This document shows, piece after piece, positions 51,163-58,617 of a stretch of DNA of 64,000 nt (position 1 is the stretch's first letter; the number at the start of each line of letters is the position of its first letter). The notes under the pieces are model-generated. The model was given only the letters and a program-made list of their open reading frames with translations. It was not told where the DNA came from and made no database searches. Origin of the DNA: a virus; IMG/VR virus record IMGVR_UViG_3300048837_000614, positions 1 to 64,000 of that record; one strand, given 5' to 3'. The position numbers were made by a program, and so were the translations under genes.

Positions 51163-51603
51163 TTAATCTCCCCAGTTTATTGGTGGCACAGGAACATCTT
51201 CTACTCTCGCTAAATACCACTTTTCTTTTTCATAAATTAGTTTCCAAATTTGTTTGTAGTTTTGTGCGTAATATTGTAGTTGAGTTTGTTTTGGTTGATA
51301 GTTTTTAGGGAAACCTATTTCCATCTCTTTTAACTTCAACATTGATTCCACTAATGTTCCAATCAATTCAGCTTCTTCTTGCTTCTTTTTTAAATCGTCA
51401 TGTGAATAGAATACGCCGTATTGAACAACACCCATTTTTCCATTTCTTGTTTCTATCTTTAATTTCTTTGCCTCTAAGTCCATTCTTGTTGATTTTAATT
51501 CGATAAACTTTAAGTCTAATAATTCACTTAATGCCACTAAATGGTAGTAGTCAAAGTTATCTACGATTTCCTGTTTTGTTATTTCTTTTTTAACTTGATA
51601 CAT
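51163..51603 (-). CDS. Helical orphan protein
   Basis: This 146-residue protein sits behind GAGAGGA. It is mostly helical, with a Gln/Tyr-rich stretch (PKQTQLQYYAQNYKQIWKLI) and a Pro-rich C-terminus (VPVPPINWGD). No family is recognised. Confidence 0.65.
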   Translation of the reverse strand: MYQVKKEITKQEIVDNFDYYHLVALSELLDLKFIELKSTRMDLEAKKLKIETRNGKMGVVQYGVFYSHDDLKKKQEEAELIGTLVESMLKLKEMEIGFPKNYQPKQTQLQYYAQNYKQIWKLIYEKEKWYLARVEDVPVPPINWGD

Positions 51604-51895
51604 TTAGATTCAGTCCTCTCTTTCGGTAATTTAACATTTGGTTGTTTCTTTGTTCAAAGCCCTCTATTGAAACTTTAATTGTTTCTTTTAATGTTTTCTT
51701 TGCATACGTGTATGAATACTCTTTTCCGTTTTCGTATACGAAACTAACCACACCTATATAATTAATTATGTTTCTTTTTGTCTTACTGCTTTTCATCGAA
51801 AACTTTTTGATTACAAGTTTAGCTTGATCTTTAACTTCAACTTGAGTTAAATCTTTTGGAAATCTTTTCATTTCCTTTAGTTCGTTAATTGTCAT
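51590..51895 (-). CDS. Basic orphan protein
   Basis: About 101 residues. The frame extends upstream, but ATG 51895 (MTINELKEMKRF) has the strong ribosome site AAAGGAGAAAG and overlaps the previous stop, so the short form is chosen. The sequence is Lys-rich with a beta hairpin (NYIGVVSFVYENGKEYSYTY). Function unknown. Confidence 0.7.
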   Translation of the reverse strand: MTINELKEMKRFPKDLTQVEVKDQAKLVIKKFSMKSSKTKRNIINYIGVVSFVYENGKEYSYTYAKKTLKETIKVSIEGFEQRNNQMLNYRKRGLNLNVSS

Positions 51896-52202
51896 TTTCT
51901 TTCTCCTTTTGAGGTTTATATTTACTTCCGTGTGGAAATAAAAACGGTGTGTTTGATATTTTTTCAACTCCACCTAACATTAAAAACTCACCAAATTCAT
52001 TTCTTTTGTATACAAGTTCTACTGCTTCGAAATCTAAAACTTCTAAGACATATTCTGGATTTATTGTGTCTAAAATAAAACCACCTTTTGTAGATACTCT
52101 TAATTCAAATTCGTCTTTTCTTTGGTTGAAGTGTTTTACTACTGCATTTCTTTTTGTTTCTTGAAAGTGTAAACCTATTTTCACATACGTTTCATATTTC
52201 AT
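51885..52202 (-). CDS. Orphan protein next to the resolvase
   Basis: This 105-residue, beta-rich protein (EFELRVSTKGGFILDTINPE, EVLDFEAVELVYKRNEFGEF) overlaps the resolvase stop by four bases and sits behind AGGAG. No family is recognised. Confidence 0.65.
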   Translation of the reverse strand: MKYETYVKIGLHFQETKRNAVVKHFNQRKDEFELRVSTKGGFILDTINPEYVLEVLDFEAVELVYKRNEFGEFLMLGGVEKISNTPFLFPHGSKYKPQKEKENDN

Positions 52203-52720
52203 TTTTTGTTCTCCTGGTTTAAGTAGTAGTATGCGTGTCTAATTGCATCTACAATATGATTTGATATTCTTATTCCTTCAAAAAACCATTGCACTTTATC
52301 TGCTTTTGTCGTTTTAAACGTTAATCTATCTTCCGTCTTATTGACTAAACCTAACAACACGTTATTTTTCTTTAATACAGATTTAATTTGCTGTGCTTTT
52401 TGTCTTACTATTTTTTTACCTTGTTCTTCTTCGAAGTCACAAATAACACCGATCAACTCACTTGTCTCTAATTCTTGGTTAAATAATGAAGAAGCCGTAG
52501 ATTGATATAAGATAAAATTTTCAATAACTAAAACATCATGGATATATAACCTTGCTATTGATTTGTGTTTAGAGAAGTACTGTTCTCTTGTATCGAATTC
52601 TTTAGCTTTGATGTTTCCTAAACCTATGATTTTTCCTGTTTCATCATCAACTACACACCAACCCGAAGTTCCACTTCCATGTTTAAATGAACCGCTTGGA
52701 TCTATTGCTAATATTCTCAT
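52199..52720 (-). CDS. RuvC-like Holliday junction resolvase
   Basis: This 173-residue RNase H-fold endonuclease would cut four-way or branched junctions before packaging. Motifs: ILAIDPSG (first Asp, residue 6), GTSGWCVVDD, VLVIENF with Glu near residue 67, and a C-terminal HIVDAIRHAYYY that supplies the final acidic residues. Size fits phage RuvC/CrfC-type proteins. GGAG precedes the ATG. It is coupled within the replication/recombination operon. Confidence 0.8.
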   Translation of the reverse strand: MRILAIDPSGSFKHGSGTSGWCVVDDETGKIIGLGNIKAKEFDTREQYFSKHKSIARLYIHDVLVIENFILYQSTASSLFNQELETSELIGVICDFEEEQGKKIVRQKAQQIKSVLKKNNVLLGLVNKTEDRLTFKTTKADKVQWFFEGIRISNHIVDAIRHAYYYLNQENKK

Positions 52721-52932
52721 TCTAATTCAACTCCTAACGATTCAGCGTATTCATCTACATATTGGTCGTAGTTGTTAGTGAAAATTTCATCCTCATATTC
52801 ATCTCGTGGTCCTCGATAATCATCTAACTCTCCTATGTTTTCGCCTATTGATTGTAAGGCACTTTCCTTAATTCTATCTTCATATAGTTTTTCAAAGTCA
52901 CTTCTCTTCATTTTTTTTCTTGTATTTGACAT
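52717..52932 (-). CDS. Small acidic orphan protein
   Basis: About 71 residues, with a basic start (MSNTRKKMKRSDFEKLYEDR) and an acidic, Tyr-rich remainder (YEDEIFTNNYDQYVDEYAES). It sits between primase and resolvase, overlapping both. It could be a small replication partner; no family is recognised. Confidence 0.65.
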   Translation of the reverse strand: MSNTRKKMKRSDFEKLYEDRIKESALQSIGENIGELDDYRGPRDEYEDEIFTNNYDQYVDEYAESLGVELE

Positions 52933-53938
52933 TTGTTCTTTCCTCTTCCAATCTTTTTTCTAATTCTTTTAGTGTCTTGTGAACATCACTAATCAAAGCT
53001 ATAACGCTTTTGTTTTCTAATGCTGGTGGTTGATACCAATTTGAGTTTTCTATTACATTCCAAAGATCTAAATCGTTTTTGTGGTATTTCATGAAGAAGT
53101 CGGTTAAATCTTCCTTTTCTTCTTTTGCCACCGTTGTTAAATCTCCATCTTTTTCATTAAAAACATCTGAAACGTTTAATACTTTTATTTCTCTCGAATA
53201 CCGATATAACCATTCAGCTAAATCTAATGCGCCTTCCATACCTGCCTTATCGTTGTCGTAAGCGATATAGATTTTTTTGTCTCTAAAAAGATTTTTGTAA
53301 TAATGTGGTTTTGCTTTTTCTCCACCTAAAATTGTTACTGCATTAAAACCAAATTTTGTCGCTTGCAACATATCTTTTTCGCCTGCAGCAACTAAGATAT
53401 AATCTAAATCTTGGTTAAAAGTTTTTGTTGTTGTTATAATTCCTGTAATTGCTGATGCTGAATTTCTATACTTTGGCACTTCTCCTGGACAAAATTGACA
53501 AAGGTTAATGATTTGTCCTTTGTAAAAAGTTGGTAAGGTTAATCTATTTTGATATATACCCATTCTTGCCGTTTCAACAATACTTAGTAAGTCCAACTCT
53601 TTTAAATATTTGTAAATATTTGAATCTTCGTTTTTTAATTCTTCAATAAGTCTTTCTTGATTTTTTTTCCATTTTGTTTTACTTGGCATAAAAAGTCTTG
53701 TTTCTTTTAACATTTTATTAAATTTCTCTGCTTGTTTTAGACTGCAGTTTAAATACGCCGATGTGAACCAATCTTCATTTGTAAAACCTCTCCCACAAAC
53801 GAAACAGTTGAAGGCACCTTCTTCGTTAATACCACAAGATGGCACCTTCTCTAAATACTGTTTACCTGTTTTATTGTGTTTATGTGGAAAAGGACAAAGA
53901 TTTTGCTCACCTACTTTTAATTTTAGAGCTTTATACAT
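52898..53938 (-). CDS. DnaG-type DNA primase
   Basis: This 346-residue protein would make RNA primers for the phage fork with the DnaB-like helicase. The zinc-binding N-terminus uses C15, H19, C45 and C48 (LCPFPH, then NCFVCGRGF). The TOPRIM catalytic core shows the Glu motif (YILVAAGEKDML), GGEKAKPH and the Asp motif IYIAYDNDKAGMEGALDLAE. ATG 53938 is chosen because AAAGGAG lies just upstream; the longer frame from 54004 would overlap the dUTPase. A long helicase-interaction domain is not obvious. Confidence 0.88.
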   Translation of the reverse strand: MYKALKLKVGEQNLCPFPHKHNKTGKQYLEKVPSCGINEEGAFNCFVCGRGFTNEDWFTSAYLNCSLKQAEKFNKMLKETRLFMPSKTKWKKNQERLIEELKNEDSNIYKYLKELDLLSIVETARMGIYQNRLTLPTFYKGQIINLCQFCPGEVPKYRNSASAITGIITTTKTFNQDLDYILVAAGEKDMLQATKFGFNAVTILGGEKAKPHYYKNLFRDKKIYIAYDNDKAGMEGALDLAEWLYRYSREIKVLNVSDVFNEKDGDLTTVAKEEKEDLTDFFMKYHKNDLDLWNVIENSNWYQPPALENKSVIALISDVHKTLKELEKRLEEERTNVKYKKKNEEK

Positions 53939-53951
53939 CGTCCTATCTCCT

Positions 53952-54605
53952 TTATTTTCCTGTGGATCCAATTCCACCGATTCTTTGTTCTGATACAGGC
54001 ACATCGTTATCTACTGTTAAGTAATTAACGAATACTGCTTGAAAAATTTTATCACCTTTTTTAACTTCGAATGGTTTATCGCTTGTGTTGTGAAGCGAAA
54101 CGTGAATTTCTCCTTCGTTTTGTGGATTGTTATAATAATCTGAATCGATAACACCTGTTCCGTTTGTTAAACGAATTCCATGTTTGATACCTAAGCTTGA
54201 ACGTGGATAACAAAGCAACACTTCGTTCTCTCTCATATAGGCTTTAATTCCCGTTCTAAAGAGTTTTTTGTCGTTTGGCATAACTACTCCATCTTCATAC
54301 GCAAAGAAGTCGTAGCCAGCCGATTTCGTTGTTCCTCGTTGTGGTAGACGTGCATCTTGACAATTCGATACTGTTTCAAAACCTCTTACCTTACCTTTTT
54401 TGTTTCTTTCTACAAATTCAAAATCTTCAATAGGGTAATCTGGTTCTCCTTCGATGTCTTTTCCTTTATAACAAATTCTTGCGTTTTTGTCATACTCCGG
54501 CATTAAATTGACATCACAATAATATAGACCTGTTACTAAATCTTGATATAACGGCCTACTCCAACTGTCTGTTTTTTCTAAACTAACTAGATATTTGATT
54601 CTCAT
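53952..54605 (-). CDS. dUTPase with extra N-terminal domain
   Basis: This 217-residue trimeric dUTP pyrophosphatase would keep uracil out of phage DNA. All five motifs are present: KSAGYDFFA, PRSSLGI, GVIDSDYYNNPQNEGEIHV, GDKIFQAVF and the P-loop-like RIGGIGSTGK at the C-terminus. The first about 75 residues (YLVSLEKTDSWSRPLYQDL, then YCDVNLMPEYD) are an extension not needed for the dUTPase fold. AAAAGGAG precedes the ATG, which overlaps the PcfJ-like stop. Confidence 0.92.
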   Translation of the reverse strand: MRIKYLVSLEKTDSWSRPLYQDLVTGLYYCDVNLMPEYDKNARICYKGKDIEGEPDYPIEDFEFVERNKKGKVRGFETVSNCQDARLPQRGTTKSAGYDFFAYEDGVVMPNDKKLFRTGIKAYMRENEVLLCYPRSSLGIKHGIRLTNGTGVIDSDYYNNPQNEGEIHVSLHNTSDKPFEVKKGDKIFQAVFVNYLTVDNDVPVSEQRIGGIGSTGK

Positions 54606-56232
54606 GTCCTTCTCCTTTTAAATTTTGTAATTGCACAAGGTTATTATACTTTATTGAACTTGCAATCTCTTTAATTTCTTCGTAAAAATCTGTGCTTTTG
54701 TTTTGAACACCATGAATTTGATCTATGGATAATTCTTTTCCATTTAGGTTCCATGAAACAATTTCTCCATCTGTTTCTTTTTTTCCTTCAGGCACTGCAA
54801 TGTAGATTATTCTTTGTTGTTTGTATACTTTTATATGAAATTCATTTGTGACTAAACAATTTCTAAACTTAGTTGCTGTTTCTTGGAAGTCTTTGAATGT
54901 TCTTAAGGGGACAAAAGTAAAATGCCCTATTTTTAACTCTTTGAATGTGCTTGTCACTTCTTCTAAAGATTTCGCCATCTTTCTTTTTTCTGCCTTAATT
55001 TTGTTTTCTCTTCTTTTTTCTTCTGTTCTTATTGTTTGGATAATTTCAGCTTTTTTTCTTTCGAACTCTTCAATTATAGCTTCTCTTTCTTTTCTACCTT
55101 TGAAGATGTATTCATGCTGATTTAAACCTAAGAAATAACAGCAGCCTGCAAAGTGATTCAATTCTTCCCATGTTGATCCTGTGTTTAAAAGATTGATTAC
55201 TCTATATAATACTTTAGCATTTACACTTGAATAAGAGGTTTTATTTTTAACTTCACTTTCGTAATAGTATCCATCTCCTCTTTTTTTTATGACTTCTCTA
55301 TCGTATCTTTCGCTTTTAAATGTATTGGCGTGGGATATTTGGCTTCTTCCAAAGTAGCTTAAACCAAATGTATCCGTAATCATTTTGTAGTCTTTTGGGT
55401 CATTTCCAGACTTATGAATTGAAAACATCAAATCTAATTCTTCCTTTTTGATATTTTTAGGTATTGATTTTTTGTTTTTTCTTAAGAAATCATATTTCTG
55501 TTTACTTAGCGTTCTATCGACTAACTGTGTATATCCCATTTTCAACAACACTTCAGTCATCCCTGGGTCTTGATTTAATACTTTTTGAAACCAACTGTAA
55601 TCTATGTACCAATTTTTTTGGATTCGTTCTTCAGTGTTGTATTTATAATACTCATTGATTTCTAATTCTCTAAAGCTTTTGTGATATTCTTTTTTACCAC
55701 TCCAAACACTACCCGGTGTTCTTAACTTCCCTAAATCATATTGATAGATAAAACTATCGTATGTTGTTTTGTAGTTATATCCACCCATTCCTGTGTAGTT
55801 CTTCTTTTCGTTGACTAACCCTACTTTTTGTTTAAAGTCTATTGCTTCAGTCATTACGAATTGATTTCTTTCGTGTGTGAAGTTTTCTTTGTTGAAGTCT
55901 GAATGATTTCTATAATAAACAAACTCCCAATAAAGAACTGATCTATTCTTCACTTCTACATAGTTAAATGTAAAGTATCTATCCCTATATGGGTCTCTTT
56001 GTTTCTTTATGACATAATCTAAATATTGTTGTACTGTATTTTTGAATGCTTTTTGAATCAGTCTTTTTGATGGTATTAGATTTTTAGCTTCTTTTATGTT
56101 ATCACTGTAAACAAAATCAGCCATCATAAAATCTGGTATCTTAAATGGATCTTTTACATACTTTTGTGCTATCTCTAATCTTTTTTTTATTCTTTTTGTT
56201 TTTTCTTCTTTGGTTACTTTTTCTTGTTCCAT
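54583..56232 (-). CDS. PcfJ-like protein
   Basis: This 549-residue protein has a PcfJ-type C-terminal region (FQETATKFRNCLVTNEFHIK, RIIYIAVPEGKK, then IDQIHGVQNKSTDFYEEIKE). PcfJ proteins are widespread in phages and conjugative elements of Firmicutes and often accompany PcfK, which is also predicted here at 63.0-63.8 kb. The N-terminal about 370 residues are helical, charged and Tyr-rich. Biochemical function is unknown; a nucleic-acid transaction is assumed from context. It sits between the polymerase and dUTPase, behind AAAGGAG. Confidence 0.75.
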   Translation of the reverse strand: MEQEKVTKEEKTKRIKKRLEIAQKYVKDPFKIPDFMMADFVYSDNIKEAKNLIPSKRLIQKAFKNTVQQYLDYVIKKQRDPYRDRYFTFNYVEVKNRSVLYWEFVYYRNHSDFNKENFTHERNQFVMTEAIDFKQKVGLVNEKKNYTGMGGYNYKTTYDSFIYQYDLGKLRTPGSVWSGKKEYHKSFRELEINEYYKYNTEERIQKNWYIDYSWFQKVLNQDPGMTEVLLKMGYTQLVDRTLSKQKYDFLRKNKKSIPKNIKKEELDLMFSIHKSGNDPKDYKMITDTFGLSYFGRSQISHANTFKSERYDREVIKKRGDGYYYESEVKNKTSYSSVNAKVLYRVINLLNTGSTWEELNHFAGCCYFLGLNQHEYIFKGRKEREAIIEEFERKKAEIIQTIRTEEKRRENKIKAEKRKMAKSLEEVTSTFKELKIGHFTFVPLRTFKDFQETATKFRNCLVTNEFHIKVYKQQRIIYIAVPEGKKETDGEIVSWNLNGKELSIDQIHGVQNKSTDFYEEIKEIASSIKYNNLVQLQNLKGEGHENQISS

Positions 56233-56242
56233 GTTTTCTCCT

Positions 56243-57067
56243 TTACTTGAACTGAAATGTTTTTGATTGTTTAACCTTAACTTTCATTTTTATAGATTCA
56301 TTTTTTTCTAAGTAGTTTTTTATTTTTTCTATGTGTGTTAAGTGGTCTTTGTGTACTTCACAAATGATTTCATCGTGAATAAATGCGTGTAGTGCAAATT
56401 TTTCTCCACTTTTTTCATGTAGTCTGATGAGCTTTTTTTTCATAAAATCAGCTTCTAAACGTTGTGCTATGTGACTTAATTTTACATTATTTTCGTAATC
56501 ATTGATATCTACTTCGAACCAATCTTGATAAACTTTTGTTGCTTTTGATATTTCTTTTTCGTCTAATTCTAAGACAAAATTTCTTTCTAATGTTCTTTTT
56601 GTTCCACCAAAACTTAATGGTAACATGATATCTTTACATAATTGTCTGTTGTGAATGCCTGTTTCTTTTGCAAATTCTGTGTAAATATCTAAGTCTTTTT
56701 CAAATATTTCTTTCACTTTTTTTAGGTTTTTATATGCTGCTAAATGCCTCATTTGACTTCCTGAAAAATCAAAACTAACAAAAATATAGTCTTCTCTTGG
56801 GATTATTAATTCTTTTATGTACTTGTCTAAAATGGGTTTGTTAGGCAATAATACATACTTCGCAAATATTCTTCCTGTCTTATAAGTTGTTAAATCATGT
56901 TCAAAAAACAAAGGTTGTTTAAACATAAATTTGTATCTTTTAACACTTCTTATATCTTCCATTTCTTTGGCGTTTTCATCCAAATACTTCTTAATTCGTT
57001 GCCAATCACTTCTCAGATACCATTCCTTTTTGGATAGGTACTCTAATACTTTTTCGATTTTTGTCAT
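56243..57067 (-). CDS. Minimal family A DNA polymerase (palm/fingers only)
   Basis: About 274 residues, far shorter than the usual 550-900. Motif A is DFSGSQMRHLA (D100), motif B R141-x3-K145 with F153 in the O-helix Tyr position (RQLCKDIMLPLSFGG), and motif C HDEIICEV (H231, D232, E233). A TTYKTGR segment near 60-66 matches the conserved TGR before the palm. The thumb, most of the upstream polymerase region and the 3'-5' exonuclease are absent. In motif A the Glu at the steric-gate position (E710 of Pol I) is Gln105. There is no SD; a hairpin terminator lies just upstream. Catalytic motifs look intact, so it may work with a partner subunit. Confidence 0.8.
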   Translation of the reverse strand: MTKIEKVLEYLSKKEWYLRSDWQRIKKYLDENAKEMEDIRSVKRYKFMFKQPLFFEHDLTTYKTGRIFAKYVLLPNKPILDKYIKELIIPREDYIFVSFDFSGSQMRHLAAYKNLKKVKEIFEKDLDIYTEFAKETGIHNRQLCKDIMLPLSFGGTKRTLERNFVLELDEKEISKATKVYQDWFEVDINDYENNVKLSHIAQRLEADFMKKKLIRLHEKSGEKFALHAFIHDEIICEVHKDHLTHIEKIKNYLEKNESIKMKVKVKQSKTFQFK

Positions 57068-57083
57068 GTTATTAAAAAAAGAA

Positions 57084-57117
57084 AAAAGGCCTTACATAAC
57101 TTTCGTTAATGCCTTTT
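57084..57117 (-). terminator. Terminator-like hairpin between SSB-like and polymerase genes
   Basis: On the minus strand AAAAGGC pairs with GCCTTTT around an inner AAC-GAAA-GTT stem, followed by T runs. It sits in a 75-base gap and would reduce polymerase transcription relative to the SSB-like gene. Confidence 0.65.
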
Positions 57118-57142
57118 GTCTTTATCCCTTCGGGTTTATTTT

Positions 57143-57733
57143 TTATAGATCGTCATCATCGTCATCATCATCATCTTCTTCTGATGCTAACTTTTTAGAT
57201 TCTTTAATATTTTTTTCTTTTTCTTCTTTTAGAAGATCTACAATTTTCATCTTTCTCTTTTCAGCAAATTCTTCTGCATCCTCTAGCGTTGCTAATGGAT
57301 CAATGAATGTATTGATATTTGTTGCGTCATTGCCTTGATAGATTGAATTCTTTGTTGCTACATAGAATGTAACTTTTTCTTTGATAAGTTTTCCAATAAC
57401 TTGATTTGAGTCAGCATCTTCTAATTTTTTTAGAAGTCTTTCATCATCTTCGAATGCTTTTTTAGCGATATTTGTTAAGGCTAATAGGAAATTATAACCT
57501 TCTGGGACAATGTCGCCTTCTTCATTTTGGTAATAGATTCTTGCCATGCTTGTTCTGTTGTTTTCAAATTGGAACTTTAAAAAATGGTAATTGTAACCTT
57601 TTCTTTTCGATTCTTTTTTTTCATCAACTGCATCTTCGTTTCCAACTAGAACTACTTTATATAGTCCTTCTTCCTTTAAATAAAGAAAACCTGTTGCTTT
57701 CTTTTCTGCGTTTTTAGGTAATTTTAGTGCCAT
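57143..57733 (-). CDS. Probable single-stranded DNA-binding protein with acidic tail
   Basis: About 196 residues. The beta-rich N-terminal part (LYKVVLVGNEDA, YNYHFLKFQFENNRTSMARI) and helical middle fit an OB-fold SSB. The C-terminus is a run of nine Asp and a Leu, like the acidic tails of phage SSBs that bind replication partners. GAAGGAG precedes the ATG. It lies between the polymerase and the ERF-like annealing gene, the expected place for an SSB. A DUF669-type protein is the closest alternative. Confidence 0.6.
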   Translation of the reverse strand: MALKLPKNAEKKATGFLYLKEEGLYKVVLVGNEDAVDEKKESKRKGYNYHFLKFQFENNRTSMARIYYQNEEGDIVPEGYNFLLALTNIAKKAFEDDERLLKKLEDADSNQVIGKLIKEKVTFYVATKNSIYQGNDATNINTFIDPLATLEDAEEFAEKRKMKIVDLLKEEKEKNIKESKKLASEEDDDDDDDDDL

Positions 57734-57735
57734 TT

Positions 57736-58617
57736 TTATTCTTCTCCTTCGGATTCTTTTTTAGTATATTTTTCTTCTAAATCTTTGTAAAATTGTTGTG
57801 CTTCTTCTAAAGTCATTGTTCCTAATTTTCTACCATTTAATTCTTTGACGATATCATCACGAACGAATTCCTTTTTGATTTGACTTCTTAATTCTGCTGC
57901 ATCATCTTGTAGACGTTTGTCTTTAGGTGTTGCTTCTTCTTTTTTTGTTTCTTTTTTGTCTTTCTTTGTGCCTTCTTCTAAGACTAAGTTTTTATCTAAC
58001 TTGCCTTTTTTCTCAATCTTATCTTCTTTTGTTTCTTGGAAATCATAAAGTTGATTATAGGTATATCTTTGGAAGTAGGTTGAAATCGCACCAAGGTTTT
58101 GTGGCTCGAAGAAATCTAAATACAATGTTTTCCAAGCATCTCTTGGTTCTGCAATTCTTAAGATTTCATTCTTAAGTTCGTATGGATCAGTGACTTGTTT
58201 TAGATTAGTGATGTCGATTTCTGTATACGTGATAGTATTTCCTGTTAAAATATCAATCAAATCTCTTCTTACGATGTTTTTGATTATAGGAACACTTACT
58301 CCTGCACCTTCGATACCAGGGTTTATAAGTCTTGTTTCTTCTGTGTAAACACTTGTTAGAAAATATTTAAGCTCTAATGTTGTAAATACTTTTTGCATGT
58401 CCTGTAAAGACACATAAAAATATTGTGATTTATAACCTGCTTCTTCTTTTTCTAGACTAATTCCTCTTATTTCTGCCTTTAGTAATGCAAATCTTAACCA
58501 AGGTGGCATAAGTTTATAGTCTGGCTCTTTAGCTTCTGTCACTTCTTCCACCTTTTTCTTTTTTGTTTCTTTTTTATCTGTCGGATCTTGTTGGTCTTTT
58601 AATTCTTTTTCATCCAT
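57736..58617 (-). CDS. ERF-like single-strand annealing protein
   Basis: About 293 residues. After a Lys/Glu-rich N-terminus (1-35) the core shows the ERF pattern: KSQYFYVSLQDMQKVFTTLE, then the Tyr/Arg signature AISTYFQRYTYNQLYDF. A charged linker (about 195-235) leads to a C-terminal helical domain. ERF proteins pair complementary strands in phage recombination. The neighbouring PD-(D/E)XK nuclease (two genes upstream in the operon) would supply resected ends. GAAAGGAAG lies upstream. Confidence 0.7.
   Translation of the reverse strand: MDEKELKDQQDPTDKKETKKKKVEEVTEAKEPDYKLMPPWLRFALLKAEIRGISLEKEEAGYKSQYFYVSLQDMQKVFTTLELKYFLTSVYTEETRLINPGIEGAGVSVPIIKNIVRRDLIDILTGNTITYTEIDITNLKQVTDPYELKNEILRIAEPRDAWKTLYLDFFEPQNLGAISTYFQRYTYNQLYDFQETKEDKIEKKGKLDKNLVLEEGTKKDKKETKKEEATPKDKRLQDDAAELRSQIKKEFVRDDIVKELNGRKLGTMTLEEAQQFYKDLEEKYTKKESEGEE

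Noticed and set aside
54640-54665. Minus-strand TATAAT-like sequence near 54.65 kb as a promoter
   Set aside because: It encodes conserved PcfJ-like residues, lacks the TGn extension and has no -35 at usable spacing.
57068-57142. Intron or frameshift explaining the short polymerase
   Set aside because: The gap is only 75 bases, the upstream gene is complete and unrelated, and no polymerase thumb sequence appears in other frames nearby.
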